A stretch of 31,827 nucleotides of DNA. Origin: a virus. The notes beneath the pieces are model-generated. The model was not told the DNA's origin. It saw only the letters and a list, made by a program, of their open reading frames with translations, and searched no databases. Both the position numbers and the translations under genes were made by a program. Shown in pieces: positions 19,547 through 26,948 of the stretch; position 1 is the stretch's first letter, and every line of letters starts with the position of its first letter. Location of the stretch: the IMG/VR virus record IMGVR_UViG_3300009076_000027, positions 1 to 31,827 of that record. The stretch is one strand, 5' to 3'.

Positions 19547-19699
19547 ATGCTAGATTTTGTAAAGTTTTTCGAAAAAGATATCGTAAGCGGCAAAGCCAAA
19601 AATGTTGGAGACAAATTTGTTGCGTTTTTCATGATTGGTAACATGGAATTTGAAGTTATTGAAGTTCACAATGATTGCTTTATTGGAAAGGCTATATAA
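19547..19699 (+). CDS. small hypothetical protein (50 aa)
   Basis: ATG at 19547 with an ideal AGGAG site (19535-19539, 7-nt spacing) downstream of a sigma70-type promoter. The product starts MLDFVKFFEKDIV, ends DCFIGKAI and is 50 residues. A lysine- and phenylalanine-rich amphipathic start precedes a short beta-like segment (KFVAFFMIGNMEFEVIEVHND). Family not recognised. The stop codon is followed immediately by the ATG of the next gene (TAAATG), so the two are almost certainly co-translated. The promoter, ribosome site and junction make this a real gene despite its size. Confidence 0.72.
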   Translation: MLDFVKFFEKDIVSGKAKNVGDKFVAFFMIGNMEFEVIEVHNDCFIGKAI

Positions 19700-20092
19700 A
19701 TGACACTTGTAATTCAAGCAAACCCCGCAGTAGACTATATCCAAGGCGATGGTGTTTACAAGTCAGGTGACACCATGGCGATGCCATTTGAATCTAAGCG
19801 TTACGGTACAATGTACCATCGTTTCCAAGTTGGCACAATTGCAGGACATGCCGAACAAGACGGTAAAGATGTTGATCAGGCTGTACAGGAATGTAACCAG
19901 AAAATGATTGACTTCCCATATATGGGTCACAAGCTGGCTTGGGCGTTTGGATTGGCGGTCACACTTACATCCGAGCCACGTGAAAAGCTAGTTATCAAGG
20001 CGCAAAGCTGGGACGACATCATTGAGTTGGATGGGAAGCGTTATTCCCTTAGCAAAGCAGCAAACCAAAACGTGGCCCTTACAGAGATTTAA
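19700..20092 (+). CDS. hypothetical protein (130 aa)
   Basis: A soluble-looking 130-aa protein that begins directly after the stop of the 50-aa gene. It has a charged central segment (AEQDGKDVDQAVQECNQK, about residues 50-67) and a more hydrophobic stretch (HKLAWAFGLAVTLT, about 77-90) too weak to call a membrane helix. It ends in a beta-like KLVIKAQSWDDIIELDGKRYSL segment. No family recognised and no catalytic motif seen. It is one of two plus-strand genes set between minus-strand late operons, with a sigma70-type promoter, which suggests early or middle expression. Confidence 0.68.
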   Translation: MTLVIQANPAVDYIQGDGVYKSGDTMAMPFESKRYGTMYHRFQVGTIAGHAEQDGKDVDQAVQECNQKMIDFPYMGHKLAWAFGLAVTLTSEPREKLVIKAQSWDDIIELDGKRYSLSKAANQNVALTEI

Positions 20093-20094
20093 TA

Positions 20095-20130
20095 TAGCTA
20101 AGTTAGCTAAGTGGTGGCCTGTGCCACCAC
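20095..20130. terminator. double hairpin between convergent genes, possible bidirectional terminator
   Basis: An inverted repeat TAGCTAA/TTAGCTA (20095-20101 and 20103-20109) directly follows the plus-strand gene. Next comes a perfect 8-bp hairpin GTGGTGGC-CTGT-GCCACCAC (20111-20130) inside the last codons of the minus-strand lysozyme-like gene. Neither strand shows a T-run after the stems, so classical intrinsic termination is doubtful. Other roles are 3'-end protection or separation of convergent transcripts. Confidence 0.4.
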
Positions 20131-20820
20131 TCTACGCTGTCTGACATCACTCATGCCTGGCAAAAATGAGCCTAGCTGACGATAGTATACAAATTCTGTC
20201 TGTTTCTTAATGAAGTCATCCGTTATACCTGAGGTATATAATTTACGCAATCGTTGTATACCTGACACCACCTGCATATCTCTATTTTTGTTGCTAGAAT
20301 AATCTGCGAGCCGCATAACTCTTGCCTCTTTTTTACGGAGGTTAGGGTTCACATTTCCTCTAGCGATAATGTCAGCAGCTAGTAACCAATTACCATTTTT
20401 AACTGCATCTGCTAGGTCGTATGTTCCCTCTTCAGCTTCAACGCGGCGCCAATCACCTGTATCAATATAGAGGCTGAGTAGTGCGTCATATGATGTCTGT
20501 GTAATACCATTAATTGGTAGTTGCGCACGAAGCTTCCGCTGTTCATTGCGCAACCAACCTACCCATTCAGCATACGCCTGTGATTCTGTATATCCTTGAA
20601 CATCATCAACGTCACCAATACCATAACCAATTTCAATTAAACCTGAATCAGGGTTTACAGTTTTGCTGCCATTCCAAGTTTTTTCAGCCAGGATTACATC
20701 TATCATTTTTTCACTTACAATCGCAATTCCTTTGTTGATTATGAATTGTACTGCAAATTCATCTTGAATGGTAAATGTTTCCCACTGTATTCTTCTATTG
20801 GCGTCTGGCAGGCGTAACAT
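20107..20820 (-). CDS. lysozyme-like (GH24-type) hub-associated protein
   Basis: A 237-aa protein. Residues of about 35-175 resemble phage lysozyme: a helix ending in LAEKTW (E46, candidate for the T4 lysozyme E11 role), PDSGLIEIGYGIGD (58-70) matching the D..G..TIG(Y/I)G loop, then ITQTSYDALLSLYIDTG and ...RKKEARVMRLADY, a usual ending of the fold. The D-to-G spacing is one residue short, and Glu63 stands where T4 lysozyme has catalytic Thr26, so activity is uncertain. Residues of about 180-237 are an extra basic tail. Its start overlaps the gp5 stop by one base (TAATG). In T4 the lysozyme domain is part of gp5; here it is a separate gene beside a gp5 with another peptidase. Confidence 0.65.
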   Translation of the reverse strand: MLRLPDANRRIQWETFTIQDEFAVQFIINKGIAIVSEKMIDVILAEKTWNGSKTVNPDSGLIEIGYGIGDVDDVQGYTESQAYAEWVGWLRNEQRKLRAQLPINGITQTSYDALLSLYIDTGDWRRVEAEEGTYDLADAVKNGNWLLAADIIARGNVNPNLRKKEARVMRLADYSSNKNRDMQVVSGIQRLRKLYTSGITDDFIKKQTEFVYYRQLGSFLPGMSDVRQRRVVAQATT

Positions 20821-22571
20821 TATGCAAATCCTCCAGCTACGTGTTTTTGTGCGGTCGCGCGTGCATACGGTGGTACATATTGGATAGAATATTGTCCGTT
20901 TGGTCCGCGATTCCAGGCCGCCCGCGCGCCATCACGCACGTCAAAGTGTAGATTGCCGCTTGAATAAATTCCAATTCCCCTAATACCAATAGAGCTAGCA
21001 TATGCAATCATTTGTAATCTCTCATTATTGGTATAGGTTGCCGCGCCAACGTCAATAGCATTACCTAACATATGTTGACTAAACTTTGCGCCGCTTGCCG
21101 CTGTATTACGGGCAGGGGTTCTAAATCCAGAGTTAATAGTAAAAATAGTACCAAATTGTTTTGCAACTTGATTGGCTAACGTAAGAACACGGGGGTTGAC
21201 ACGACGATCATTGCCCGGTGCCCAGCGGAGGTTTGGATAAGTGTCATCTGCCTCAGCAAATGGATCCTCATATTGCCCTGTCTGATCGTTGTAACCTCGA
21301 CCTTCTGATGGTGTGCCGTAGTAGAAACTTTGGCTACTTTGCGCTGCACCGCTCGCAGACGCGCTGTCTAGTGTGCTAACGTCCAAGTGTCCTGCCCAAG
21401 GCTCTGCCTCAGGAACGCGTCGCGATACACTTTCTGTGACTGATGTGTTTCCTGCTAGTTGGTTAATGTGTGGTACCGCCGCCGCTGCGGCTGGCGCACC
21501 ATTCATATCAATACGTGACGCAGTTTCACGATAGTTGCCAGACACGCGAACGTTTCCATTTGCATCTGCTTGTAGGTTCATGTTAGCTGCACATTTCATA
21601 TTGAAGCTACCTCTACTAGCCTCCAATTTGATTCCTTGGGCACCAAGTGCTTTCATCTGTATGTCACGACCTGTTTGTAGGTTAAAATTACCACCACAAT
21701 GTAAGTTAAAATCACCTTCAGTGTGATAATTGATTGAGCTAGCAGCATAGATGTCTAAGTCACCGTTACGGTTCATTTCAATCCACACATTGCCTTCACG
21801 GTTAATGATGTATGTGAGACCGTTTGTATCGTCCATCAGTATTTGTGCGCCACCGGCTGTGCGCATTTGCATACGCAAGCTATCACCATCTTCTTGATTA
21901 CCATCGTCCATAACAATAGCATGGCCAACTGGGCTGCTTATACCACTCACTTGTGGTGAGTTATCACGTGATGGGCTTGAGTAATTTTGTCCTCTAATAC
22001 GGTCTCCGGCTATTCCCTGAACACGCAGACGTTCTGCTTGTGGGTGTTCAGGTGGTGGCGTGCTTGAGTCGTTAGCTGTTTCCGCTGTTTCTTGTCCAAT
22101 TGTAGTTTCACCAGACGCAGTGGTCTTGGTTAAACCAGCACCACTTAAACCAGACTGGCGATCCATGTCAGGCAATACACCGATAATGATACCACTGTGA
22201 GTATCGCCACTAAATGCAACTAAGACTTCGTTACCTTGGTCAGGCGGCGGTCCAAAGGCACCATATGAATCTTGTCCACCATTTTGAGATGGAATTGTCG
22301 TTCCGCCAAATGGCATTGCCTGGCGGCACCACATTGCGCCCTTCCACTCACTGCCATCAGACGCCGTGCCTGGATCTTGGCCAGGCGGGGAGAGCCCATA
22401 AAATTTCATAATATGAACTCTTACTCGTCCCTTTTTTTCAGGGTCTGAATTATTAACAACTACTCCACGATAGATTCCTGCAGGAATCTTGAAGCCTTTT
22501 CCCATAACATTATGGTTAAAATTATCTCTAACTTTCTTACTTGGGGTATCAACACTTCTATTAATAGACAT
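20820..22571 (-). CDS. 5: baseplate hub spike protein gp5 with C-terminal M15-type peptidase
   Basis: A 583-aa protein with three parts. Residues of about 30-155 form the gp5 OB-fold (YRGVVVNNSDPEKKGRVRVHI, WCRQAMPFGG, GNEVLVAFSGD, GIIIGVLPD). Residues of about 215-350 form the repetitive spike beta-helix region (VWIEMNRNGDLDIYA, NYHTEGDFNLHCGG, NFNLQTGRDIQMKA). Residues of about 459-565 resemble a D-Ala-D-Ala carboxypeptidase/L-Ala-D-Glu endopeptidase (M15) domain: SGFRTP at 481-486, SQHMLGNAID with H500 and D507, and LHFDVR with H542, giving the H/D/H zinc set. The T4 lysozyme domain is absent from the protein. Start: ATG at 22571 with GGAGGG upstream and a TAATG overlap with the hub gene. 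It probably forms the puncturing spike and cleaves the peptide part of peptidoglycan. Confidence 0.9.
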   Translation of the reverse strand: MSINRSVDTPSKKVRDNFNHNVMGKGFKIPAGIYRGVVVNNSDPEKKGRVRVHIMKFYGLSPPGQDPGTASDGSEWKGAMWCRQAMPFGGTTIPSQNGGQDSYGAFGPPPDQGNEVLVAFSGDTHSGIIIGVLPDMDRQSGLSGAGLTKTTASGETTIGQETAETANDSSTPPPEHPQAERLRVQGIAGDRIRGQNYSSPSRDNSPQVSGISSPVGHAIVMDDGNQEDGDSLRMQMRTAGGAQILMDDTNGLTYIINREGNVWIEMNRNGDLDIYAASSINYHTEGDFNLHCGGNFNLQTGRDIQMKALGAQGIKLEASRGSFNMKCAANMNLQADANGNVRVSGNYRETASRIDMNGAPAAAAAVPHINQLAGNTSVTESVSRRVPEAEPWAGHLDVSTLDSASASGAAQSSQSFYYGTPSEGRGYNDQTGQYEDPFAEADDTYPNLRWAPGNDRRVNPRVLTLANQVAKQFGTIFTINSGFRTPARNTAASGAKFSQHMLGNAIDVGAATYTNNERLQMIAYASSIGIRGIGIYSSGNLHFDVRDGARAAWNRGPNGQYSIQYVPPYARATAQKHVAGGFA

Positions 22572-24676
22572 TATGGTGACCCTCCTATTCTACTTATTAA
22601 ATTACGAAATGCGTTTTCGCCTGCTTGGGCTGGGTCAACTGTTGACTTGAGCCTGGTACTTGCTGTACCAGTCGAATCAGAACTATTATCTGACAAATCA
22701 TCTTTTACTGTTGGTGTGTTTGTTCCTAAATCTCGAACTGCACTCAAATACATAGTAAACTGTCCATCTCTGTATTTTGAAATCACGTTACGAACAGTAT
22801 AGTATCCACTGACTTCATATTCACTAGATGGTTTGCGCCGTCCTTGAATGTCCTCAACAGGTTGTGGTAAATTCATATTCAAGAAGAATCCGTTTGTTCC
22901 TCTTTCAAAATCAGCTAAACTATCACTTTCCATAAGTCCAGTAGTATAGAAACTATTTGGCTTACCAAGCCAAAATGGGTCGCCGCGTATACCTAGCTCA
23001 ATCTGAACCAAGTCTGCAGGGTTATCAATATTGGCTAGTAGTGCACCAAAACGTAGCTTACCACCCCGGTTATCGTTGTCTGATCCTCCAGCGTCATCAT
23101 CATTGATAACATCTTGTGCAAATCTCAATCGTACCGCCACTTCTTCTGGACTGTATCCATTTGTCTCACTCAATTCTTGCGTAAAGATATCTGCTGCACC
23201 TCGCAATTCAGATATTTCTGCTTGAATCTGTGCGTTAATACCACTAATTTCGTCACCAAGTGACGATGTTGGTGCGTTTGATCCGCGCGACCTGGCACGT
23301 TGCTGGTATGTGCTTGCTGCCCTCGACTTTTGACTATTGAGGCTTGAAATTTTCTGCCTGATACGGTCAGCTTCAGCTTGGAAGCGAGCCGTCAATGATG
23401 GTGGGGCTTGACTTTCAACTGGCACTAGTACATTCGCATCACCAGTCTGGCCGCCGCCATAAGGCGTAACATAAAAATACGCCCTATTAAATTTAATTTC
23501 AAATTCTAATACTTCAGTATTTTTTCCTGTAAAAATGTAATCATATCGTTTGCGCAACAATTGTGATTCTCGAATATTCGCCAGTCGTTTTGTTTGTATC
23601 CCAGAATCAGTTATGCCTGTTACATATGCGGTAGGACTAATAATTTCATCTGCTATAATATAAGGAACAACACGATATGAAATTATTTTTGAATACTCAC
23701 CACGTAAAATATCATAAACGCTATACTCTAAATTAGAAATAACTTTATGAAATACAGGTAATTCTGCAAGTGTACTTTGTACATCTTCATTTGGACTCGT
23801 TCTTGCAAACTCACTATTACTATTGCCAGAAAGTACAATATTTTTATATTCCTTTGTAAGTCCAAGAATTACATTAACTAAATCAGTAAAATTAGTACCG
23901 TTTGGTACTGTGATTTGTAGTTGTCTTTCACCACCAGGACCTGATGCTATAATATTGATACCGTTTTGTGTTTTTTCTTCTGTTAGTGCCTGGAATTCCC
24001 ATTGGGTCCAACTTTGAATAGAATCATCAAATGCAATTTCAAAAGTGTCTGGATATAGTTGATCTGTTGCGAACGCGATAGAGTCTGACGCTGCTATGTT
24101 TGCTTCAAGGTTGAATTTTTCAAAGAAATCACCAACAGTTGATGCTTCAATAGTAATCTGTGTACGTATAACGTTATTCAAATAGCTATACGCATTGGTA
24201 GAATTTTCAACAGCCTCTATATAATAATGTGTGCCACCTGCGTCTACTTTAAATTCAAAACTTTGTATTATGACTGGCCAATGGAAAATCTGTGGGTACT
24301 TTCGCGCAGCACCTGTTGGCATCCTGCCATTAAATTCAATACGTAGCAAATATATAGCTAATTTATGATCAACAATTCCCAACTCACTTGCCAATTTTCG
24401 CAATGTGTCAAGCAGCGTAACACCATTTGCTTCAGCAATTGTCATGCTAAACCGATTTCCAAATGTTGATCTTACTTTGTTGTGCCCCACAACATAAATT
24501 TGTTCTAAATCATTAATATTGTATGCTGCCAATCTAGCATTATCAGCAACCAATCGTGCATTGTTGTTACTGATATTTTTTTCCATTAAATGCACAGCAT
24601 CAGGAGGAATCATATATAACGAAATATTATATGTGTAGGTGTCGTACGAATTAAGTGGGTTTGGTAAATAGGTCAT
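22571..24676 (-). CDS. baseplate hub structural protein (gp27-position)
   Basis: A 701-aa protein directly before gp5, where a gp27-type torus protein is expected. The N-terminus (NPLNSYDTYTYNISLYMIPP) is a phrase I associate with hub proteins of marine T4-like phages. Residues of about 425-500 (RFQAEADRIRQKISSLNSQ ... IQAEISELRGAADIF) look like a coiled coil or long helix linking an N-terminal beta-rich half to a C-terminal domain with FFLNMNLPQPVEDIQGRRK and YYTVRNVISKYRDGQFTMYL. No catalytic motif. Both ends overlap neighbours by one base (TAATG). The hub role is inferred mainly from context and overall look; direct gp27 homology was not shown. Confidence 0.66.
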   Translation of the reverse strand: MTYLPNPLNSYDTYTYNISLYMIPPDAVHLMEKNISNNNARLVADNARLAAYNINDLEQIYVVGHNKVRSTFGNRFSMTIAEANGVTLLDTLRKLASELGIVDHKLAIYLLRIEFNGRMPTGAARKYPQIFHWPVIIQSFEFKVDAGGTHYYIEAVENSTNAYSYLNNVIRTQITIEASTVGDFFEKFNLEANIAASDSIAFATDQLYPDTFEIAFDDSIQSWTQWEFQALTEEKTQNGINIIASGPGGERQLQITVPNGTNFTDLVNVILGLTKEYKNIVLSGNSNSEFARTSPNEDVQSTLAELPVFHKVISNLEYSVYDILRGEYSKIISYRVVPYIIADEIISPTAYVTGITDSGIQTKRLANIRESQLLRKRYDYIFTGKNTEVLEFEIKFNRAYFYVTPYGGGQTGDANVLVPVESQAPPSLTARFQAEADRIRQKISSLNSQKSRAASTYQQRARSRGSNAPTSSLGDEISGINAQIQAEISELRGAADIFTQELSETNGYSPEEVAVRLRFAQDVINDDDAGGSDNDNRGGKLRFGALLANIDNPADLVQIELGIRGDPFWLGKPNSFYTTGLMESDSLADFERGTNGFFLNMNLPQPVEDIQGRRKPSSEYEVSGYYTVRNVISKYRDGQFTMYLSAVRDLGTNTPTVKDDLSDNSSDSTGTASTRLKSTVDPAQAGENAFRNLISRIGGSP

Positions 24677-24963
24677 TATATTCCTGAAACAAAGTTGCGA
24701 GTTGGAACAAGTATTTTTGTACCAAGAGTAAAATCATTGATTGGATCTAATATTTGATTACGATTATACACTGCAAAGATCCACCAATATGCTGCGTCAT
24801 CGTATAGCTCATATGCTAACAAATCTGGTCGTTTGTTGAATTTTTGTGTGATAGTAAACTCATTAGTCTTAGTATAGTCTGGCGAAAAGGGTGGCGTGTA
24901 TACACTAGTATAACCATTTACAATTGCTGTCTGACTAAGATGACTTGTCTTTTTATATGCCAT
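24676..24963 (-). CDS. 53: gp53-like baseplate wedge protein
   Basis: A 95-aa protein with the hallmark of gp53/LysM-like baseplate proteins: RPDLLAYELYDDAAYWWIFAVYNRNQILDPINDFTLGTKILVP. This is the D.LA..YYGD..LWW.IA..N.I.DP...L..GT.L.IP pattern at residues of about 46-90. T4 gp53 is longer (about 196 aa), so this is the compact form seen in many contractile-tailed phages. A GGAGG site precedes the ATG, and both junctions are TAATG overlaps. It probably connects wedges to the hub. Confidence 0.75.
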   Translation of the reverse strand: MAYKKTSHLSQTAIVNGYTSVYTPPFSPDYTKTNEFTITQKFNKRPDLLAYELYDDAAYWWIFAVYNRNQILDPINDFTLGTKILVPTRNFVSGI

Positions 24964-25616
24964 TAAATAAATCCTCCGCGACCATTTCCTCTATACCCTC
25001 GTCCGTTTGCAAACTCTTCAAGATTGAAACCATTTTGAATTTGTGCGCTGTATTGTGGTAATAGATCCATTGATATTGTCATAACACTAGGTATCTGCAC
25101 AACTTCACCAGCCGTCTCAACTTCTATGTAATCAACACCATCCTCGTAGATAAAGTTGAAGCTACCAAGTAAAACCGGAATACGATGGAAATTGTATGTT
25201 CCATATGCACTAAACTCTAATACAGGTGGAGGCGTTCCAGCATCATCATCAAGCAAACCAAAGTTCATTTTACTGGTGACACGAAGGAAATGCATCACGC
25301 CTACTGTGTAAGCTGCTTCAGCAGGGGTTTGACTAGCAAACGTTCCTGTAACTTGTATTTGTGGGTTACGTGTTCTGCTGTATGAATTCTGTTGATAGTT
25401 TGTGTGAACAAGATCATATTGACTATATTCGACCTGGTGTGCGACTGAAATATTAGGAGTGTAAGGAAATAATATACCGTTTGTACGCCGCAATGCACTT
25501 CCTGGCCCACTGAATGGTACATTATAAGTTGGAAGAACAGAACTAGGCCCTGGACCAATTGATTGAAATATTCCTCTTGGTTTCAATGTTGCTCTTAAAT
25601 CTGATTTTGTTGTCAT
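24963..25616 (-). CDS. tail tube junction/initiator-like protein (gp48/gp54-type)
   Basis: A 217-aa protein, first gene of the hub operon. The central segment (ILFPYTPNISVAHQVEYSQYDLVHTNYQQNSY, then PQIQVTGTFASQTPAEAAYTVGVMHFLRVTSKMNFG) resembles the tube-initiator proteins that cap the hub and start tail-tube polymerisation. The C-terminus is short and Gly/Arg-rich (GYRGNGRGGF). The ATG at 25616 has AGGAAC 5-10 nt upstream, and a late promoter lies about 60 nt upstream. The gp48 versus gp54 distinction cannot be made by eye; a tube-like protein is the main alternative. Confidence 0.58.
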   Translation of the reverse strand: MTTKSDLRATLKPRGIFQSIGPGPSSVLPTYNVPFSGPGSALRRTNGILFPYTPNISVAHQVEYSQYDLVHTNYQQNSYSRTRNPQIQVTGTFASQTPAEAAYTVGVMHFLRVTSKMNFGLLDDDAGTPPPVLEFSAYGTYNFHRIPVLLGSFNFIYEDGVDYIEVETAGEVVQIPSVMTISMDLLPQYSAQIQNGFNLEEFANGRGYRGNGRGGFI

Positions 25617-25624
25617 TTGAGTTC

Positions 25625-25690
25625 CTGATAAATACCAATGTGAATGTCACAATCCCAACACCATCACTGCTTCTAACTGATATTTATCAG
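25625..25690. promoter_or_regulatory. paired late-promoter cores in inverted orientation
   Basis: CTGATAAATA at 25625-25634 (plus) and its exact reverse complement TATTTATCAG at 25681-25690 form a 10-bp inverted repeat. The minus-strand core GATAAATA (25681-25688) would start transcription near 25675, giving a 59-nt leader for the hub operon; this is the convincing one. The plus-strand core GATAAATA (25627-25634) points toward gp55 and would read through the sigma70 promoter. The right arm is also a near-palindrome, CTGATA-TT-TATCAG (25677-25690). Confidence 0.55.
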
Positions 25691-25703
25691 CTTGAAAACC
25701 GGC

Positions 25704-25732
25704 TTGACATCAATAGGTTAATATAATATACT
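25704..25732 (+). promoter_or_regulatory. strong sigma70-type promoter of gp55
   Basis: TTGACA at 25704-25709, a 17-nt spacer and TATACT at 25727-25732. The predicted start is near 25739, giving a leader of about 16 nt with AGGA 8 nt before the ATG at 25755. A TATAAT also lies at 25722-25727, but its spacing (12 nt) is wrong for this -35 box. Confidence 0.78.
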
Positions 25733-25754
25733 TATATCGAACAGGAACCATTAA

Positions 25755-26648
25755 ATGGCTAGAAAAAAGACAACAAAATATCTTAATAACAAGGATATGC
25801 TTAAAGAAATACACGCAAGCAAACTTACATATTGTTCATCAATTGATAATGCTTACACACATTTTGACATTATCGTAGATGATGTCAGTGAAATTACTCC
25901 CGAAAACATCCAAATCGCCAAGGAAAACCAAGCCAGCAAATTATCTGGCATAGGATATGAGAATGGTATCAATCATTGGCATGACACAGATGGCGCACGT
26001 AATACAAAGCCTAAACAGGCTGACTTTCGTGTAGATCCAGCAGATATTCCTATCGAAAATATTGTTTTTCGTGTCATGACGTATGGTCATATTCCAGAAA
26101 CGCCTGGACGTAAAAAGAATCCTAAGACTGAAGCTGATAAACATACACGCCTCAATTTCCCACCATTCAAGCACTATGGCTACATTAATGGTGAATGGCG
26201 TGAGGCATTGCGCAGTCATTGGGAAGGTGGACTTGAGAACGGTGCATTCCGTATGGATCAAGGTGGCCTTACTCCTGAGCTAGCAAAAATGATGATGAAG
26301 CTGGTCGAACGCTATGCTATGCGCGGTAACTGGCGTGGTTATACCTACAACGATGAAATGCAGAGTGCAGCACTGTTGCAGCTAAGTGAAGTTGGACTCA
26401 AGTTCAACGAAGCCCGATCGCTGAATCCGTTTGCTTATTACACTGCTACTATCACTAATAGCTTTACCCGTGTACTCAACTTGGAGAAGCGCAACCAAAA
26501 CATCCGTGACGATGTCCTTCAGGACGGCGGATATATGCCAAGCTTTAACCGTCAGCTAGATGATGAAGCAGCACAACAACGCGCCAGGTCAGAAGACGAA
26601 GAAAAGGGTAACCAAGAACTCAAAGACAGAGGATACAACATCTTATGA
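25755..26648 (+). CDS. 55: sigma factor for late transcription gp55
   Basis: A 297-aa homologue of the T4-type late sigma factor, which directs host RNA polymerase to TATAAATA-type promoters together with the sliding clamp. The recognisable part is residues of about 185-275: YAMRGNWRGYTYNDEMQSAALLQL, then SLNPFAYYTATITNSFTRVLNLEKRNQNIRDD. This corresponds to sigma region 2, with the NPFAY(Y/F)T motif of the gp55 family. T4 gp55 is 185 aa; the extra N-terminal 180 residues include KLTYC...YTHFDIIVDD and a basic segment (GRKKNPKTEADKHTR). NATAAATA sites in front of the minus-strand virion genes are its expected targets. ATG with AGGA; the end overlaps the next gene by 4 nt. Confidence 0.9.
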   Translation: MARKKTTKYLNNKDMLKEIHASKLTYCSSIDNAYTHFDIIVDDVSEITPENIQIAKENQASKLSGIGYENGINHWHDTDGARNTKPKQADFRVDPADIPIENIVFRVMTYGHIPETPGRKKNPKTEADKHTRLNFPPFKHYGYINGEWREALRSHWEGGLENGAFRMDQGGLTPELAKMMMKLVERYAMRGNWRGYTYNDEMQSAALLQLSEVGLKFNEARSLNPFAYYTATITNSFTRVLNLEKRNQNIRDDVLQDGGYMPSFNRQLDDEAAQQRARSEDEEKGNQELKDRGYNIL

Positions 26649-26911
26649 GTGAAGAATTTATGCGTGTAACTGTAAACGACAAAGAGTTTGTCGTGATGAA
26701 GCAAGTAACGGCTGAGACTGACAAATCCCGTACATTCCGATTTACAACTGAAGTTGATGGTAAGGAGCGTGGGTTTACATCAACGCTTGAATCTAGTTTT
26801 GAAGAAACTATGATGAAAGAGCATGGACTAAACGCTGAAGAAGAATTAATGCTAATATTAGAGTATGAATTCAAAGCTGAACTACAGAAATTTGTTGACA
26901 ACCCCGTCTAA
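26645..26911 (+). CDS. small hypothetical protein (88 aa)
   Basis: An acidic 88-aa protein whose ATG overlaps the gp55 stop (ATGA), so it is probably translationally coupled to the sigma factor. It begins with a beta-like segment (FMRVTVNDKEFVVMKQV) and ends with a helix-forming, Glu-rich half (EETMMKEHGLNAEEELMLILEYEFKAELQKF). Not recognised as a known family. The 3' end contains the -35 box of the gp47 promoter. Position next to gp55 may suggest a role in transcription, but nothing in the sequence shows it. Confidence 0.7.
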   Translation: MSEEFMRVTVNDKEFVVMKQVTAETDKSRTFRFTTEVDGKERGFTSTLESSFEETMMKEHGLNAEEELMLILEYEFKAELQKFVDNPV

Positions 26912-26922
26912 CCTGTTATAAT
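26895..26922 (+). promoter_or_regulatory. consensus sigma70 promoter of gp47
   Basis: TTGACA (26895-26900), a 16-nt spacer and TATAAT (26917-26922): both boxes match the full consensus. Transcription would begin near 26929, about 20 nt before the TTG start of gp47, with GAGG at 26937-26940. The -35 box lies within the last codons of the upstream gene. Confidence 0.82.
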
Positions 26923-26948
26923 CATTATATTAATTTGAGGTCGCACTC

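Noticed and set aside
19456-19644. 63-codon upstream extension of gp25
   Set aside because: The extra residues are unlike gp25, the frame crosses the late promoter and the divergent sigma70 promoter, and it runs antisense to the 50-aa gene. The ATG at 19455 fits the family.
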